From positions 6,386,001 through 6,450,000 of the forward strand of contig NZ_CP047020.1 of assembly GCF_009796285.1 (NCBI RefSeq): 64,000 nucleotides of DNA, in the 5' to 3' direction. Under the pieces are notes generated by a model that saw only the letters and a list, made by a program, of their open reading frames with translations, had not been told where the DNA came from and made no database searches. This document shows positions 31,891 to 44,767 of this stretch, piece after piece (within the stretch, counting starts at the first letter, position 1; each line of letters begins with the position of its first letter). Position numbers and translations under genes: made by a program. Source of the stretch: Streptomyces broussonetiae (GTDB lineage: Bacteria; Actinomycetota; Actinomycetes; Streptomycetales; Streptomycetaceae).

Positions 31891-34069
31891 CCAGCGGCGG
31901 CAGCGTCAGCCTGATGCTCGCAGGGCGGCCGTGTGCCCCCTGCGGCTCCGGCTTGAGCGCGTCCGGGTGGGTGACGCCGCTGCCGCCGTAGCGCACGGCG
32001 TCGGTGTTGAGCACCTCCAGCCAGGCCGGTACGTCCTCGGGGACACCGAGGCGGTAGTCGTGGCGGACCATCGGGGAGAAGTGGCAGACGGCGAGCAGCG
32101 GGTCGCCGTCCGCGTCCAGGCGCAGGAACGCGAAGACGTTGTCGTCGGCCGCGTCCCCGGTGATCCACTGGAAGCCCGCCGGGTCGGTGTCCCGCTGCCA
32201 CAGCGCCGGGGTCGCGCGGTAGAGCGCGTTCAGGTCCCGGACCAGGTCCCGTACGCCCCGGTGGTCGGCCTCGGCGCCGTACGCCGGGTCGAGCAGCCAC
32301 CAGTCGGGTCCGTGCGCCTCGGACCACTCGGCGCCCTGTGCGAACTCCTGCCCCATGAACAACAGCTGTTTGCCCGGATGGGCCCACATGAAGCCGAGGT
32401 AGGCGCGGTGGTCGGCGCGCTGCTGCCACCAGTCGCCGGGCATCTTCGACACCAGGGACCGTTTGCCGTGCACGACCTCGTCGTGCGAGATCGGCAGGAC
32501 GTAGTTCTCGCTGTAGGCGTACACCATCGAGAAGGTCATCTCGTGGTGGTGGTACTTGCGGTGCACCGGTTCCTTCTGCACGTACTCCAGTGAGTCGTGC
32601 ATCCAGCCCATGTTCCACTTGAGCCCGAAGCCGAGCCCGCCGAAGCCGCTCGGGCCCCTGTGGTGGGTGGGGCGGGTGACGCCGTCCCAGGCGGTGGACT
32701 CCTCGGCGATGGTGACGACCCCCGGGCAGCGCCGGTAGACGGTGGCGTTCATCTCCTGCAGGAAGGCCACCGCGTCCAGGTTCTCCCGGCCGCCGTGCTC
32801 GTTCGGCGTCCACCGGCCCGGCTCGCGCGAGTAGTCCAGATAGAGCATCGAGGCCACGGCGTCCACGCGCAGCCCGTCGATGTGGAACTCCTCGCACCAG
32901 TACACGGCGTTCGCCACCAGGAAGTTGCGCACCTCGCGGCGGCCGAAGTCGAACTCCAGCGTCCCCCAGTCCGGGTGGGCGGCCCGCAGCGGGTCGTGGT
33001 GCTCGTACAGCGGACGCCCGTCGAACGCGGCCAGCGCCCAGTCGTCGCGCGGGAAGTGGGCCGGGACCCAGTCCATCAGCACCCCGATGCCGGCCTGATG
33101 CAGCCGGTCCACCAGGTACTTGAAGTCGTCCGGGGTGCCGAGCCGGGCCGTGGGGGCGTAGAAACCGGTCACCTGGTAGCCCCAGGAGCCGCCGAACGGG
33201 TGCTCGGCGACCGGCATCAGCTCCACATGCGTGAAGCCCGTCTCCTTCACATAGGCGGTGAGCTGGTCCGCCAGCTGACGATACGTCAGGCCCGGTCGCC
33301 AGGAGGGGAGATGGACCTCGTAGACGGACAGGGGTGCCTCGTGCACCGGGGTGTCGCCGCGGTGCGCCAGCCACTGGGCGTCGCCCCACTCGTGGTGCGA
33401 GGCGGTCACGAGGGACGCCGTGGCGGGCGGGACCTCCGTACGGCGGGCCAGCGGATCGGCGCGCAGGGTGCGCGAGCCGTCCGGGCGGGTGATCTCGAAC
33501 TTGTACGGCTCGCCCTCACCGACACCCGGAACGAACAGCTCCCACACCCCGGACGAGCCCAGCGAGCGCATCGCGGACCCGGTGCCGTCCCAGTGGTTGA
33601 AGCCGCCCGCGAGACGTACACCGCGCGCGTTGGGCGCCCACACCGCGAACCGGGTGCCGGGCACGCCCTGGTGGACGGTGACATGCGCGCCGAGCGCCTG
33701 CCACAGCTGCTCGTGCCGGCCCTCGCCGATCAGATGCAGATCCAGCTCGCCCAGCGTGGGCAGGAAGCGGTAGGGGTCCTCGGTGTCCAGGACCGCCTCC
33801 TCGTAGGCCACGAGCAGCCGGTGCACGGGAACCTCGGTGAGCGGGAGCAGGCCGGTGAAGAAGCCGTCCCCGTCGTCGTGCAGCTCGGCCCGCAGCTCAC
33901 CGACGACGACCGTGACGGAGCGCGCGTACGGCCTCAGCGCCCGGAAGGCGACGCCTCCGGGCACGGGATGGGCGCCCAGGACCGCGTGCGGGTCGTGATG
34001 GGTGCCGTGCAGGAGCCGCTCGCGGTCGGCGGCGCCCGGGGCGGCGGATGGGATCGGCTTGTTCGTCAC
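31865..34069 (-). CDS. glgB: 1,4-alpha-glucan branching enzyme
   Basis: A 734-residue GH13 branching enzyme adding alpha-1,6 branches to glucan made by GlgE. N-terminal domain (1-120), CBM48 (about 130-230; RFAVWAPNARGVRLAGGFNHWD), then the barrel with the nucleophile in DGLRVDAVASMLYLDY, the acid in IAEESTAWDGVT and ISHDEVVHGKRSL. Start GTG 34069 has GGAGG 7 bases upstream. It is last in the glgE-treS-mak-glgB operon, 18 bp after mak. Its 3' end overlaps helD tail to tail. Confidence 0.95.
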   Translation of the reverse strand: MTNKPIPSAAPGAADRERLLHGTHHDPHAVLGAHPVPGGVAFRALRPYARSVTVVVGELRAELHDDGDGFFTGLLPLTEVPVHRLLVAYEEAVLDTEDPYRFLPTLGELDLHLIGEGRHEQLWQALGAHVTVHQGVPGTRFAVWAPNARGVRLAGGFNHWDGTGSAMRSLGSSGVWELFVPGVGEGEPYKFEITRPDGSRTLRADPLARRTEVPPATASLVTASHHEWGDAQWLAHRGDTPVHEAPLSVYEVHLPSWRPGLTYRQLADQLTAYVKETGFTHVELMPVAEHPFGGSWGYQVTGFYAPTARLGTPDDFKYLVDRLHQAGIGVLMDWVPAHFPRDDWALAAFDGRPLYEHHDPLRAAHPDWGTLEFDFGRREVRNFLVANAVYWCEEFHIDGLRVDAVASMLYLDYSREPGRWTPNEHGGRENLDAVAFLQEMNATVYRRCPGVVTIAEESTAWDGVTRPTHHRGPSGFGGLGFGLKWNMGWMHDSLEYVQKEPVHRKYHHHEMTFSMVYAYSENYVLPISHDEVVHGKRSLVSKMPGDWWQQRADHRAYLGFMWAHPGKQLLFMGQEFAQGAEWSEAHGPDWWLLDPAYGAEADHRGVRDLVRDLNALYRATPALWQRDTDPAGFQWITGDAADDNVFAFLRLDADGDPLLAVCHFSPMVRHDYRLGVPEDVPAWLEVLNTDAVRYGGSGVTHPDALKPEPQGAHGRPASIRLTLPPLATVWLRPA

Positions 34070-34087
34070 GGACGAGCCTCCTGGTCT

Positions 34088-35449
34088 TCACGCGGCGAGA
34101 CGGCGGATGGCCGAGAGCGGTACGGGGAGCCAGTCGGGGCGGTGCCGGGCCTCGTACACGACCTCGTAGACGGCCTTGTCGGTCTCGTAGGCCCGTAGCA
34201 GCACCGGATCGGCGCGCGGGTCGCGACCGGCCACCTGCGCGTACCCGGAGCAGTAGGCGGCCCGGCAGCCGCTCGCCCACTGCGGGGCCGGCGGCGCGAC
34301 CGAGTGGGCCGCGTAGTCGAACGAGCGCAGCATCCCCGCGATGTCCCGCACCGGCGACTGCGGCAACCGCCGTTCGGCGAGCGGCCGGACCGGCTCGCCC
34401 TCGAAGTCGATCAGCGACCACTGCCCGGACGCCGAGCGCAGGCACTGCCCGAGGTGCAGATCGCCGTGGATCCGCTGGGCCGTCCAGGTACGGCCCCCGA
34501 CGGCGAGCCGGTCCAGATCCCGGTAGGCCTGCCGCAGACCGCCGGCGTACGGCCGCAGCGCCGGCACCGCCTGGACGGCCGCCGCCAGCCGCTCGGTCAT
34601 GCCGCCGGCCAGCGCCTCGAGCTGGGCGTGCCCGAGCGTGACCGTCGGCAGGGCGCGGGCGAGCGCGGTGTGCACCTCGGCGGTGGCCCGGCCCAGCTCC
34701 CGCGCCTCGGCGGCGAAGTCCTCGCCCTTGGCCAGCTCACGCAGTGCCAGCTCCCAGCCGTCGGCGGCGCCGCGGACGAAGGGCTGGAGCACGGCGAGGA
34801 CATACGGCTCCCGGTCGATCTCGGCACGCGCCCAGGCCGTCGGAGCGGGCACCCGAGGGGAGCCCTCGCGGGCCAGGGCGAGCGGTATCTCCAGGTCGGG
34901 GTTGACGCCGGGCACCACCCGGCGCAACAACTTCAGGATGAACGTATCTCCGTAGACCACCGACGAGTTGGACTGCTCGGCGGTCAGCGGCCGGGCCACG
35001 AGACCCGTGCGGATCTCCTGGCGCGCGTCCCGCTCGAAACGCAGCCCGCCGATGCGGGCCTGGGTGCGCAGGGCCTCCAGGAGCACTTCGGCGGGCCGGG
35101 GGTCGTACAGGGCCTCGTACACCGTGCGTCCGGCGAGCGGCCCCTGGTCCAGGTGTCCGATCAGCGCGGGCGCCAGCCGGGGCGGCAGCGCCTCGCGCAC
35201 GCCTATGAGGAGCTGGTAGCAGTCGCCGGGGCCCGGCGTGATCGGCTGGTGCACGCGCAGCAGCAGGTGGTACAGGCCCAGCCGGCCGTCGGGCGGGAGC
35301 AGTTCGGTGACGGCCACGGGCGTGAAGCCGGTGACCGGGCGCCCCTTGCCCGCGAACCAGCGCTGCCTGGGCAGCCACGCGCGCAGCAAGGGGTCGAGGG
35401 AGTCCAGGAGCGAGGGGGCGGTGCCGAAGGGGGTGACCGTTTCCGCCAT
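34088..35449 (-). CDS. mak: Maltokinase
   Basis: A 453-residue maltokinase (Pep2), phosphorylating maltose to maltose-1-phosphate with ATP. Kinase-like fold: N-terminal RQRWFAGKGRPVTGF typical of the family, the catalytic loop RIHGDLHLGQCLR, and the Mg site LIDFEGEPVRPLAER. Start ATG 35449 chosen; GTG at 35458 would add three residues. Located 104 bp after treS. In some actinobacteria mak is fused to treS; here they are separate. Confidence 0.92.
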   Translation of the reverse strand: MAETVTPFGTAPSLLDSLDPLLRAWLPRQRWFAGKGRPVTGFTPVAVTELLPPDGRLGLYHLLLRVHQPITPGPGDCYQLLIGVREALPPRLAPALIGHLDQGPLAGRTVYEALYDPRPAEVLLEALRTQARIGGLRFERDARQEIRTGLVARPLTAEQSNSSVVYGDTFILKLLRRVVPGVNPDLEIPLALAREGSPRVPAPTAWARAEIDREPYVLAVLQPFVRGAADGWELALRELAKGEDFAAEARELGRATAEVHTALARALPTVTLGHAQLEALAGGMTERLAAAVQAVPALRPYAGGLRQAYRDLDRLAVGGRTWTAQRIHGDLHLGQCLRSASGQWSLIDFEGEPVRPLAERRLPQSPVRDIAGMLRSFDYAAHSVAPPAPQWASGCRAAYCSGYAQVAGRDPRADPVLLRAYETDKAVYEVVYEARHRPDWLPVPLSAIRRLAA

Positions 35450-35553
35450 GGGCGTCACGTCCTTTCCCCGGGTCGTCGGGGGTGTTTCTTTTGCGTGCCC
35501 CGGGTGGGACGGCGGAAACGCGCCACCGCCCCACCTGGCTGGAACGTTGCGGT

Positions 35554-39374
<3,821 letters not shown>

Positions 39375-39704
39375 GACCGCTCCTGTCCGCGTCAACGTGG
39401 GTGTGGGCGGAGGGATGTGGGGAGGTGGGTCCTGCGGCGTGCTGTGGTGCGCCTGTGGGGTGTGTACCGGAGGAGCCTTCCCACCGTGTTCGGGTGGGCA
39501 ATCCGGCACTTTGTTAACTACTCGCGCGTATGTCCACCCGTCGGACCGGCCTCCTTCTCCCGGCTACCCCACGACCGCTTCCGCACGCCCCGACACCCCG
39601 CCCGGCACGTCCCCACCGACCCCCCGGTAACCACTACCGTCGACAGTGACGACGAGACGTACGGCGCCGTACGTCTCTCCCCGCGACGCGTCCGAGGTGG
39701 AAGT
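39375..39704. other. 330-bp glgE-glgP divergent intergenic region
   Basis: No coding sequence is supported. The region is Pro/Thr-codon-like in several frames (CCACC repeats) but lacks initiation signals. An AT-richer patch with GTTAAC lies near 39513-39518; leftward it reads TAGTTA, a possible glgE -10. Near glgP, TACCGT (39635-39640) is a possible -10, followed by a 24-bp palindrome (39654-39677). Confidence 0.5.
39654..39677. promoter_or_regulatory. 24-bp perfect palindrome upstream of glgP
   Basis: GAGACGTACGGC (39654-39665) is followed by its exact reverse complement (39666-39677), ending 27 bp before the glgP start. If transcription starts after TACCGT at 39635-39640, the palindrome lies in the early transcribed region, where it could be an operator or mRNA hairpin. 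Confidence 0.6.
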
Positions 39705-42323
39705 GTGAAGGCGATCCGTCGGTTCACCGTCCGTCCCGTTCTCCCCGAACCCCTCCGGCCGCTGAGCGACCTGGCGCGCAATCTGCGCTGGTCCTGGCAT
39801 GCGGAAACACGCGACCTGTTCCGGTCCGTCGACCCCGAGGCCTGGGCCGCCGCCCAGGGCGATCCGGTGCGGCTGCTGGGCCGGGTGCGGCCGGTGCGGC
39901 TGGCCGAGCTGGCGGGCGACCGGCGGTTCCTGCGCCGGCTGACCGCCGCGGCCGACGACCTCGACGACTACCTGACCGGAGAGCGCTGGTACCAGTCCCA
40001 GGCGGACGGGCTGCCCGCCGCGGTCGCCTACTTCTCCCCGGAGTTCGGCATCACGGCCGCCCTGCCCCAGTACTCCGGCGGTCTCGGCATCCTCGCCGGC
40101 GACCATCTCAAGGCGGCCAGCGACCTGGGTGTACCCCTGATCGGAGTCGGCCTCCTCTACCGGCACGGCTACTTCCGCCAGACCCTGTCCCGCGACGGCT
40201 GGCAGCAGGAGCACTACCCGGTGCTCGACCCCAACGAGCTGCCCCTCACCCAGCTCAAGGAGCCCGACGGCACCCCGGCGCGGCTCTCGCTCGCGCTGCC
40301 CGGCGGCCGGGCGCTGCGGGCCAGGATCTGGCTGGCCCAGGTCGGCCGGGTGCCGCTGCTGCTGCTCGACTCGGACGTGGAGGAGAACGACCTCGGCGAA
40401 CGCGGGGTGACCGACCGGCTCTACGGCGGCGGCGGTGAACACCGGCTGCTGCAGGAGATGCTGCTCGGGATAGGGGGTGTGCGGGCGGTGCGGACGTACT
40501 GCCGGCTCACCGATCACCCGGAGCCGGAGGTGTTCCACACCAACGAGGGGCACGCGGGCTTCCTCGGCCTGGAGCGGATCGCCGAACTGTGCGAGCAGGG
40601 GCTCGATTTCGACGCGGCGCTGGAGGCCGTACGCGGCGGCACGGTCTTCACCACCCATACTCCCGTTCCGGCCGGCATCGACCGCTTCGACCGGGAACTG
40701 GTCGCCCGGCACTTCGGGTCCGACGCCGAACTCCCGGGCATCGAGGTGCACCGGATCCTGGCGCTGGGCATGGAGACGTACCCGGGCGGCGAGCCGAACC
40801 TGTTCAACATGGCCGTGATGGGGCTCCGGCTGGCCCAGCGGGCCAACGGGGTGTCGCTGCTGCACGGGCAGGTCAGCCGGGAGATGTTCGCCGGGCTGTG
40901 GCCGGGATTCGACGCCGAGGAGGTGCCGATCACCTCCGTGACCAACGGGGTGCACGCGCCGACCTGGGTGGCCCCCGAGGTGCTGCGGCTCGGGGCCCGG
41001 GAGGTCGGCGCCCAGCGGGCCGAGGACGCGCTGACCGTCGGCGGCCCCGAGCGCTGGGACCCGGTCGCGCACATCCCGGACCAGGAGATCTGGGAGCTGC
41101 GCCGCACCCTGCGTGAACAGCTGGTGCTGGAGGTGCGGGAGCGGCTGCGTGCGTCGTGGCGTCAACGCGGCGCCGGGGACGCCGAGTTGGGGTGGGTCGA
41201 GCACGTGCTCGATCCGGACGTGCTGACGATCGGCTTCGCCCGCCGGGTCCCGTCGTACAAGCGCCTGACGCTGATGCTGCGCGACCGTGACCGCCTGATG
41301 GAACTGCTGCTCCACCCGGACCGCCCGGTGCAGCTCGTGGTCGCCGGCAAGGCCCATCCCGCCGACGACAGCGGCAAGCGCCTCGTCCAGGAGCTGGTCC
41401 GCTTCGCCGACGACCCGCGCGTGCGCCACCGCATCGTGTTCCTGCCCGACTACGGCATGGCGATGGCGCAGAAGCTCTACCCCGGCTGTGACATCTGGCT
41501 GAACAACCCGCTGCGCCCGCTGGAGGCCTGCGGTACGAGCGGGATGAAGGCGGCGCTGAACGGCTGTCTCAATCTCTCCGTCCTGGACGGCTGGTGGGAC
41601 GAGTGGTTCCAGCCGGACTTCGGCTGGGCGATCCCGACGGCGGACGGGGCGGGCACCGACGCCGACCGGCGCGACGACATCGAGGCGGCGGCCCTGTACG
41701 ACCTGCTGGAGCAGCGGGTGACCCCCCGCTTCTACGAGCGCGGACGCGCCGGCCTGCCCGACCGCTGGATCCAGATGGTCCGCCAGACCCTCACCCTGCT
41801 CGGCCCGAAGGTGCTGGCCGGGCGCATGGTCCGGGAGTACGTCGAGCGCCTCTACGCCCCGGCCGCCCAGTCCCACCGTGCGCTGGTCCCGGACAGCGCG
41901 CGGGAACTGGCGGGGTGGAAGGCACGGGTACGGGCGGCCTGGCCCGGGGTGAGCGTCGACCACGTCGAGACGACGGCGACGACGGCCACGGCGGAGCTGG
42001 GCGCGACCGTGGGCCTGCGCGTCCAGGTGGCACTGGGCATCCTCACCCCGGACGACGTGGAGGTCCAGGCGGTCTCCGGCCGGGTGGACGCGGAGGACCA
42101 CATCACGGACGCGACGGTCGTCCCGCTGAAGCCGACGGGCACCCCCGACCTGGAGGGCCGCCTCCTCTACGAGGGCCCCCTCTCCCTCGACCGCACGGGC
42201 CCCTACGGCTACACGGTCCGCGTCCTGCCCGCCCACCGCTTGCTGGCATCGAGCGCGGAACTGGGACTGCTGGCTGTGCCGTCGGGGGAGGGGGTGAAGG
42301 GAGCGGGTGTTCTGTTGCGGTAG
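39705..42323 (+). CDS. glgP: Alpha-glucan (maltodextrin) phosphorylase
   Basis: An 872-residue GT35 phosphorylase releasing glucose-1-phosphate from alpha-glucan. It has the N-terminal DUF3417 domain (PLSDLARNLRWSWHAETRDLF), VAYFSPEFGITAALPQYSGGLGILAGDHLKAASDLG-type substrate loops, FHTNEGHAGFLGLERI, and the PLP lysine in CGTSGMKAALNG followed by NLSVLDGWWDEW. It is the actinobacterial/archaeal-type enzyme without glycogen-storage-site helices. Start GTG 39705 has GAGG 7 bases upstream. It is divergent from glgE, so synthesis and breakdown are linked. Confidence 0.92.
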   Translation: MKAIRRFTVRPVLPEPLRPLSDLARNLRWSWHAETRDLFRSVDPEAWAAAQGDPVRLLGRVRPVRLAELAGDRRFLRRLTAAADDLDDYLTGERWYQSQADGLPAAVAYFSPEFGITAALPQYSGGLGILAGDHLKAASDLGVPLIGVGLLYRHGYFRQTLSRDGWQQEHYPVLDPNELPLTQLKEPDGTPARLSLALPGGRALRARIWLAQVGRVPLLLLDSDVEENDLGERGVTDRLYGGGGEHRLLQEMLLGIGGVRAVRTYCRLTDHPEPEVFHTNEGHAGFLGLERIAELCEQGLDFDAALEAVRGGTVFTTHTPVPAGIDRFDRELVARHFGSDAELPGIEVHRILALGMETYPGGEPNLFNMAVMGLRLAQRANGVSLLHGQVSREMFAGLWPGFDAEEVPITSVTNGVHAPTWVAPEVLRLGAREVGAQRAEDALTVGGPERWDPVAHIPDQEIWELRRTLREQLVLEVRERLRASWRQRGAGDAELGWVEHVLDPDVLTIGFARRVPSYKRLTLMLRDRDRLMELLLHPDRPVQLVVAGKAHPADDSGKRLVQELVRFADDPRVRHRIVFLPDYGMAMAQKLYPGCDIWLNNPLRPLEACGTSGMKAALNGCLNLSVLDGWWDEWFQPDFGWAIPTADGAGTDADRRDDIEAAALYDLLEQRVTPRFYERGRAGLPDRWIQMVRQTLTLLGPKVLAGRMVREYVERLYAPAAQSHRALVPDSARELAGWKARVRAAWPGVSVDHVETTATTATAELGATVGLRVQVALGILTPDDVEVQAVSGRVDAEDHITDATVVPLKPTGTPDLEGRLLYEGPLSLDRTGPYGYTVRVLPAHRLLASSAELGLLAVPSGEGVKGAGVLLR

Positions 42324-42331
42324 GGATCGCT

Positions 42332-42520
42332 CTACGGCGTCTTCTTCAGGGCGTTGACGAAGAGGGTGAAGGATCCGGCGGGGAAGGTGAGGGTGGCTCT
42401 CTGCGGAACCTTTGAGTCTCGGACGGCTATGTGGGTGTCGAGGTCGGCGACTTCGACACAGTCGTTCCCCTCGCCTCCACCGGAGAAGGACGACTTCTTC
42501 CACGAGGTGGGGATGCTCAT
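42332..42520 (-). CDS. DUF397 small protein
   Basis: A 62-residue DUF397 protein: SWKKSSFSGGGEGNDCVEVADL, AVRDSKVP and TFPAGSFTLFVNALK are the family signature. Start ATG 42520 has GAGG 6 bases upstream; an in-frame GTG at 42532 overlaps the XRE stop as GTGA. DUF397 proteins pair with DUF5753 XRE regulators in Streptomyces (WhiJ-like, Scr1/Scr2-like), where the pair acts in development or as an antagonistic two-part switch. Confidence 0.85.
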   Translation of the reverse strand: MSIPTSWKKSSFSGGGEGNDCVEVADLDTHIAVRDSKVPQRATLTFPAGSFTLFVNALKKTP

Positions 42521-42528
42521 GCTGGTCC

Positions 42529-43380
42529 TCACAGCTCCTTGGCCAACCGGTGGATGAGGTCCCGCGACTGCTCGGGGGACAGCGCCTTTTCCTTCACCTT
42601 ACGGAAGAGCGTTCGAAAGTGCTCCAGTTGGGCTTCTGAGTCGACGAAGGCCGTACCATGCGGAGCGTCGCGTACGACGGTGTCCAGCCGGGGGACCACT
42701 CCACCCAGATGCACCATGGTGCTCCCGGCTCCCGCGAAGTCGTCCAGAGCAAAGGGAACGACCCGCACGGTGACGTGGTCGGCCTCGCACACCTCAAGGA
42801 TGCGGCTCAACTGGGCCCGGGACGCGGCCCGGCCGGCCACGCGGATGCGGAGTGCGGCCTCGTGGATCAAGGTCTCGTACGGGATGGGGTCGGGCCCGTC
42901 GATGACGACGCGCCGCCCCATCCGGTGCTCCACGCGGAGGTCCACTTCGCTGTCCGGGAACTCGGGGTTCATGTGGGCGAAGAGGGCTCGGGCGTAGTCC
43001 TCCGTCTGGAAGAGCCCCGGTACGTGAATGACTGCCACGTCGTTGCGGAACGTCGCGTGATGGTCCAGCTCGGCGAGGTCCTGGTAGGCGGCAGGAAGGA
43101 CGCCCCGGTATGCCTCCCACCACCCGCGCGTACGGTCGGTCGCCATGCCGACGAGCGCATCGATCAACTCTGTGTCCGAGCACGCATAGTTGGCGGCGAG
43201 TCGACGCACTCGCTGCTCACTTACGCCTGCGATCCCGGACTCGATCTGGCTCATCTGGACGGAGTTCGTACCCAGCAGGCTCGCTGCCTCGGTCGCTTTG
43301 AGCCCGGCAGCCTCTCGCAGCCTGCGTAGCTCAGCGCCCAGGCGTACCTGTCGTGCGGTGGGGTGCCGTCGTGCTGGCAC
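42529..43380 (-). CDS. XRE/DUF5753 regulator (WhiJ/Scr1-like)
   Basis: A 283-residue regulator with an N-terminal XRE HTH (ELRRLREAAGLKATEAASLL; VQMSQIESG) and a DUF5753 domain (VIHVPGLFQTEDYARALF; DPIPYETLIHEAALRIRV; FDVV-like VVPFALDDFAGAGSTMVHL). Start GTG 43380 has GAGGG 5 bases upstream. It overlaps or abuts the DUF397 gene and is divergent from an ATPase-fold gene. This three-gene set is repeated many times in Streptomyces genomes. Target unknown. Confidence 0.88.
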   Translation of the reverse strand: MPARRHPTARQVRLGAELRRLREAAGLKATEAASLLGTNSVQMSQIESGIAGVSEQRVRRLAANYACSDTELIDALVGMATDRTRGWWEAYRGVLPAAYQDLAELDHHATFRNDVAVIHVPGLFQTEDYARALFAHMNPEFPDSEVDLRVEHRMGRRVVIDGPDPIPYETLIHEAALRIRVAGRAASRAQLSRILEVCEADHVTVRVVPFALDDFAGAGSTMVHLGGVVPRLDTVVRDAPHGTAFVDSEAQLEHFRTLFRKVKEKALSPEQSRDLIHRLAKEL

Positions 43381-43445
43381 AGCGTCCCTCTTTCCTCAAC
43401 GGCCCTGGTGAGGCGACTCGTTCGGTGTCAGGTTACGCGACTCGC

Positions 43446-43475
43446 TTGCAGTGAATGAAATTTATGCCCTACTGT
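43446..43475 (+). promoter_or_regulatory. Housekeeping-type promoter for the ATPase-fold gene
   Basis: TTGCAG (43446-43451), 18-bp spacer, TACTGT (43470-43475), close to the HrdB consensus. It lies about 93 bp upstream of the start at 43569, in an AT-richer patch. Confidence 0.5.
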
Positions 43476-43568
43476 CGGTGACGTACCGCTCACGCAGTGG
43501 AAGTGCACCGCATGCGCGGCAATGCCACCCTGCGCGAAAACCCCTCACCTCACCGGAGTTGATGACGC

Positions 43569-43979
43569 ATGCCCGAAGACGAACCCTGGGACTACACGCT
43601 CTACGTCCCCAACGATCTCAGGGCGGTGACGGTGTGCCGCCGGACCCTGCGTCTGATCCTGACCCTGCACGGTCTGATCGGCCTGGTGGACACGGCGGAG
43701 CTGCTGGCGGCGGAGCTGGTGTCGAACGCGGTGCGGCACACGAAGGGCCCGGCGGCGCTGAGGGTGCGTCGTACGCGGGAGGGGGTGGTGTGGATCGGGG
43801 CGTGGGACACCGATCCGGCGCCGCCGGATCCGCCGTGTGTGCTGGAGCAGGTGGTGGAGCTGGAGGAGGGGCGGGGGCTGGGGTTGGTGAGGGCGTGCGC
43901 GCAGGAGTGGGGGTGGCAGCCGTCGGCCAGGTTCGGGGACCGGGGGAAGTACGTGTGGTGCGAACTTGTGACGGCGTAG
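43569..43979 (+). CDS. RsbW-like ATP-binding protein
   Basis: A 136-residue HATPase_c (anti-sigma/serine kinase-like) protein. The N-box is LAAELVSNAVRHT, with WDTDP in place of the usual DNG motif and the G-box GRGLGLVRACA. This family forms the third member of the XRE/DUF397 sets. Start ATG 43569 has GGAG 10 bases upstream. Kinase activity is not assured because the Asp-containing G1 box is altered. Confidence 0.78.
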   Translation: MPEDEPWDYTLYVPNDLRAVTVCRRTLRLILTLHGLIGLVDTAELLAAELVSNAVRHTKGPAALRVRRTREGVVWIGAWDTDPAPPDPPCVLEQVVELEEGRGLGLVRACAQEWGWQPSARFGDRGKYVWCELVTA

Positions 43980-44018
43980 CTCGTTGATCACGAACGTCGT
44001 ACGAATGGAGAACTGACG

Positions 44019-44174
44019 GTCGGCTCGTCGCATGAGGCGTTGCACCGGATCTTCCAGAAGGATCCGACGCTGCTGACGAAGGCGTTGACCGATCCCCGGG
44101 CGAAGCAGATGTGGAGGGACCTGATGACCGCGATCCAGTACTTCTGGCGCCACCCGCTCGCCGAGCGAGGAAGC
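44019..44174 (+). pseudogene. Internally deleted remnant of an Rpn/PD-(D/E)XK-like gene
   Basis: The frame reads SSHEALHRIFQKDPTLLTKAL and then directly PRAKQMWRDLMTAIQYF, HPLAER. From memory, the first piece resembles the N-terminus and the second the C-terminal helix of Streptomyces Rpn-like nuclease/transposase proteins of about 280-300 residues, so the middle (about 200 residues) is missing. No good start codon is present and the frame runs into the convergent gene. A decayed mobile-type gene is the best explanation. Confidence 0.5.
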
Positions 44175-44696
44175 TCAGGCCTCGTCGAACTCGGCGCACA
44201 GTCTGCGCAGCACCGCCCCGCACCGCCGCGCGTACGCGTGCTGCAGCCCCCGGGCCGCCGGGCCGCCCGCTCGGGTGTACCACTTGGCCGCCCTGCTGAA
44301 CGCGGCGATCGTCAGCCAGACCGTGCCGTCGCCGGTGCGGTCGACCAGGAAGGCCTCCTCGCCGCACTCGGGGTGGCCCTCCAGGGTGCCGTAGGCCCAG
44401 CCGGCCCGGCGGGGCTCCTCGGCCGTCCAGATGATGCGGCAGGGGGCCTTGATGAGGGCGGCCAGGGTGACGGTGACGTCGACGCCGGGGGCCGCGCGGT
44501 CGGCCGTGGTGTCGATGCCCACGCCGAGGGCGCGGTGCATCTCCCAGGTGAGGACCGCCTCGGCGGCCCGTTCGAAGAGTTTCTGGCCTTCGCCGAGGCG
44601 GGTGCGTACGTGCAGGGGGTGGAAGCCGGGCGGGCAGTACGTCAGGTCGTCACGGGTCGCGCCGACCGGCTCGTAGGTGAAGGGCGCCGAGGACAT
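44175..44696 (-). CDS. DUF1990 family protein
   Basis: A 173-residue protein matching DUF1990: FTYEPVGATRD at the N-terminus, RTRLGEGQKLFERAAEAVLTW, and GTLEGHPECGEEAFLV with TVWLTIAAFSRAAKWYTRAGGPAAR. The fold is probably SRPBCC-like; function unknown. Start ATG 44696 chosen. A strong hairpin lies just upstream (44710-44747), ending the protease transcript from the right. Confidence 0.82.
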   Translation of the reverse strand: MSSAPFTYEPVGATRDDLTYCPPGFHPLHVRTRLGEGQKLFERAAEAVLTWEMHRALGVGIDTTADRAAPGVDVTVTLAALIKAPCRIIWTAEEPRRAGWAYGTLEGHPECGEEAFLVDRTGDGTVWLTIAAFSRAAKWYTRAGGPAARGLQHAYARRCGAVLRRLCAEFDEA

Positions 44697-44709
44697 GGGT
44701 CACAAGCGT

Positions 44710-44747
44710 AGGCGGCACCCGGGGGTTCCTCCCACCGGGTGCCGCCT
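44710..44747 (-). terminator. Terminator of the first M4 protease gene
   Basis: AGGCGGCACCCGG (44710-44722) pairs perfectly with 44735-44747 around a 12-base loop. It lies 20 bp downstream of the leftward M4 protease stop. Confidence 0.75.
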
Positions 44748-44767
44748 CGTTGTCACCTACGTCCGGT

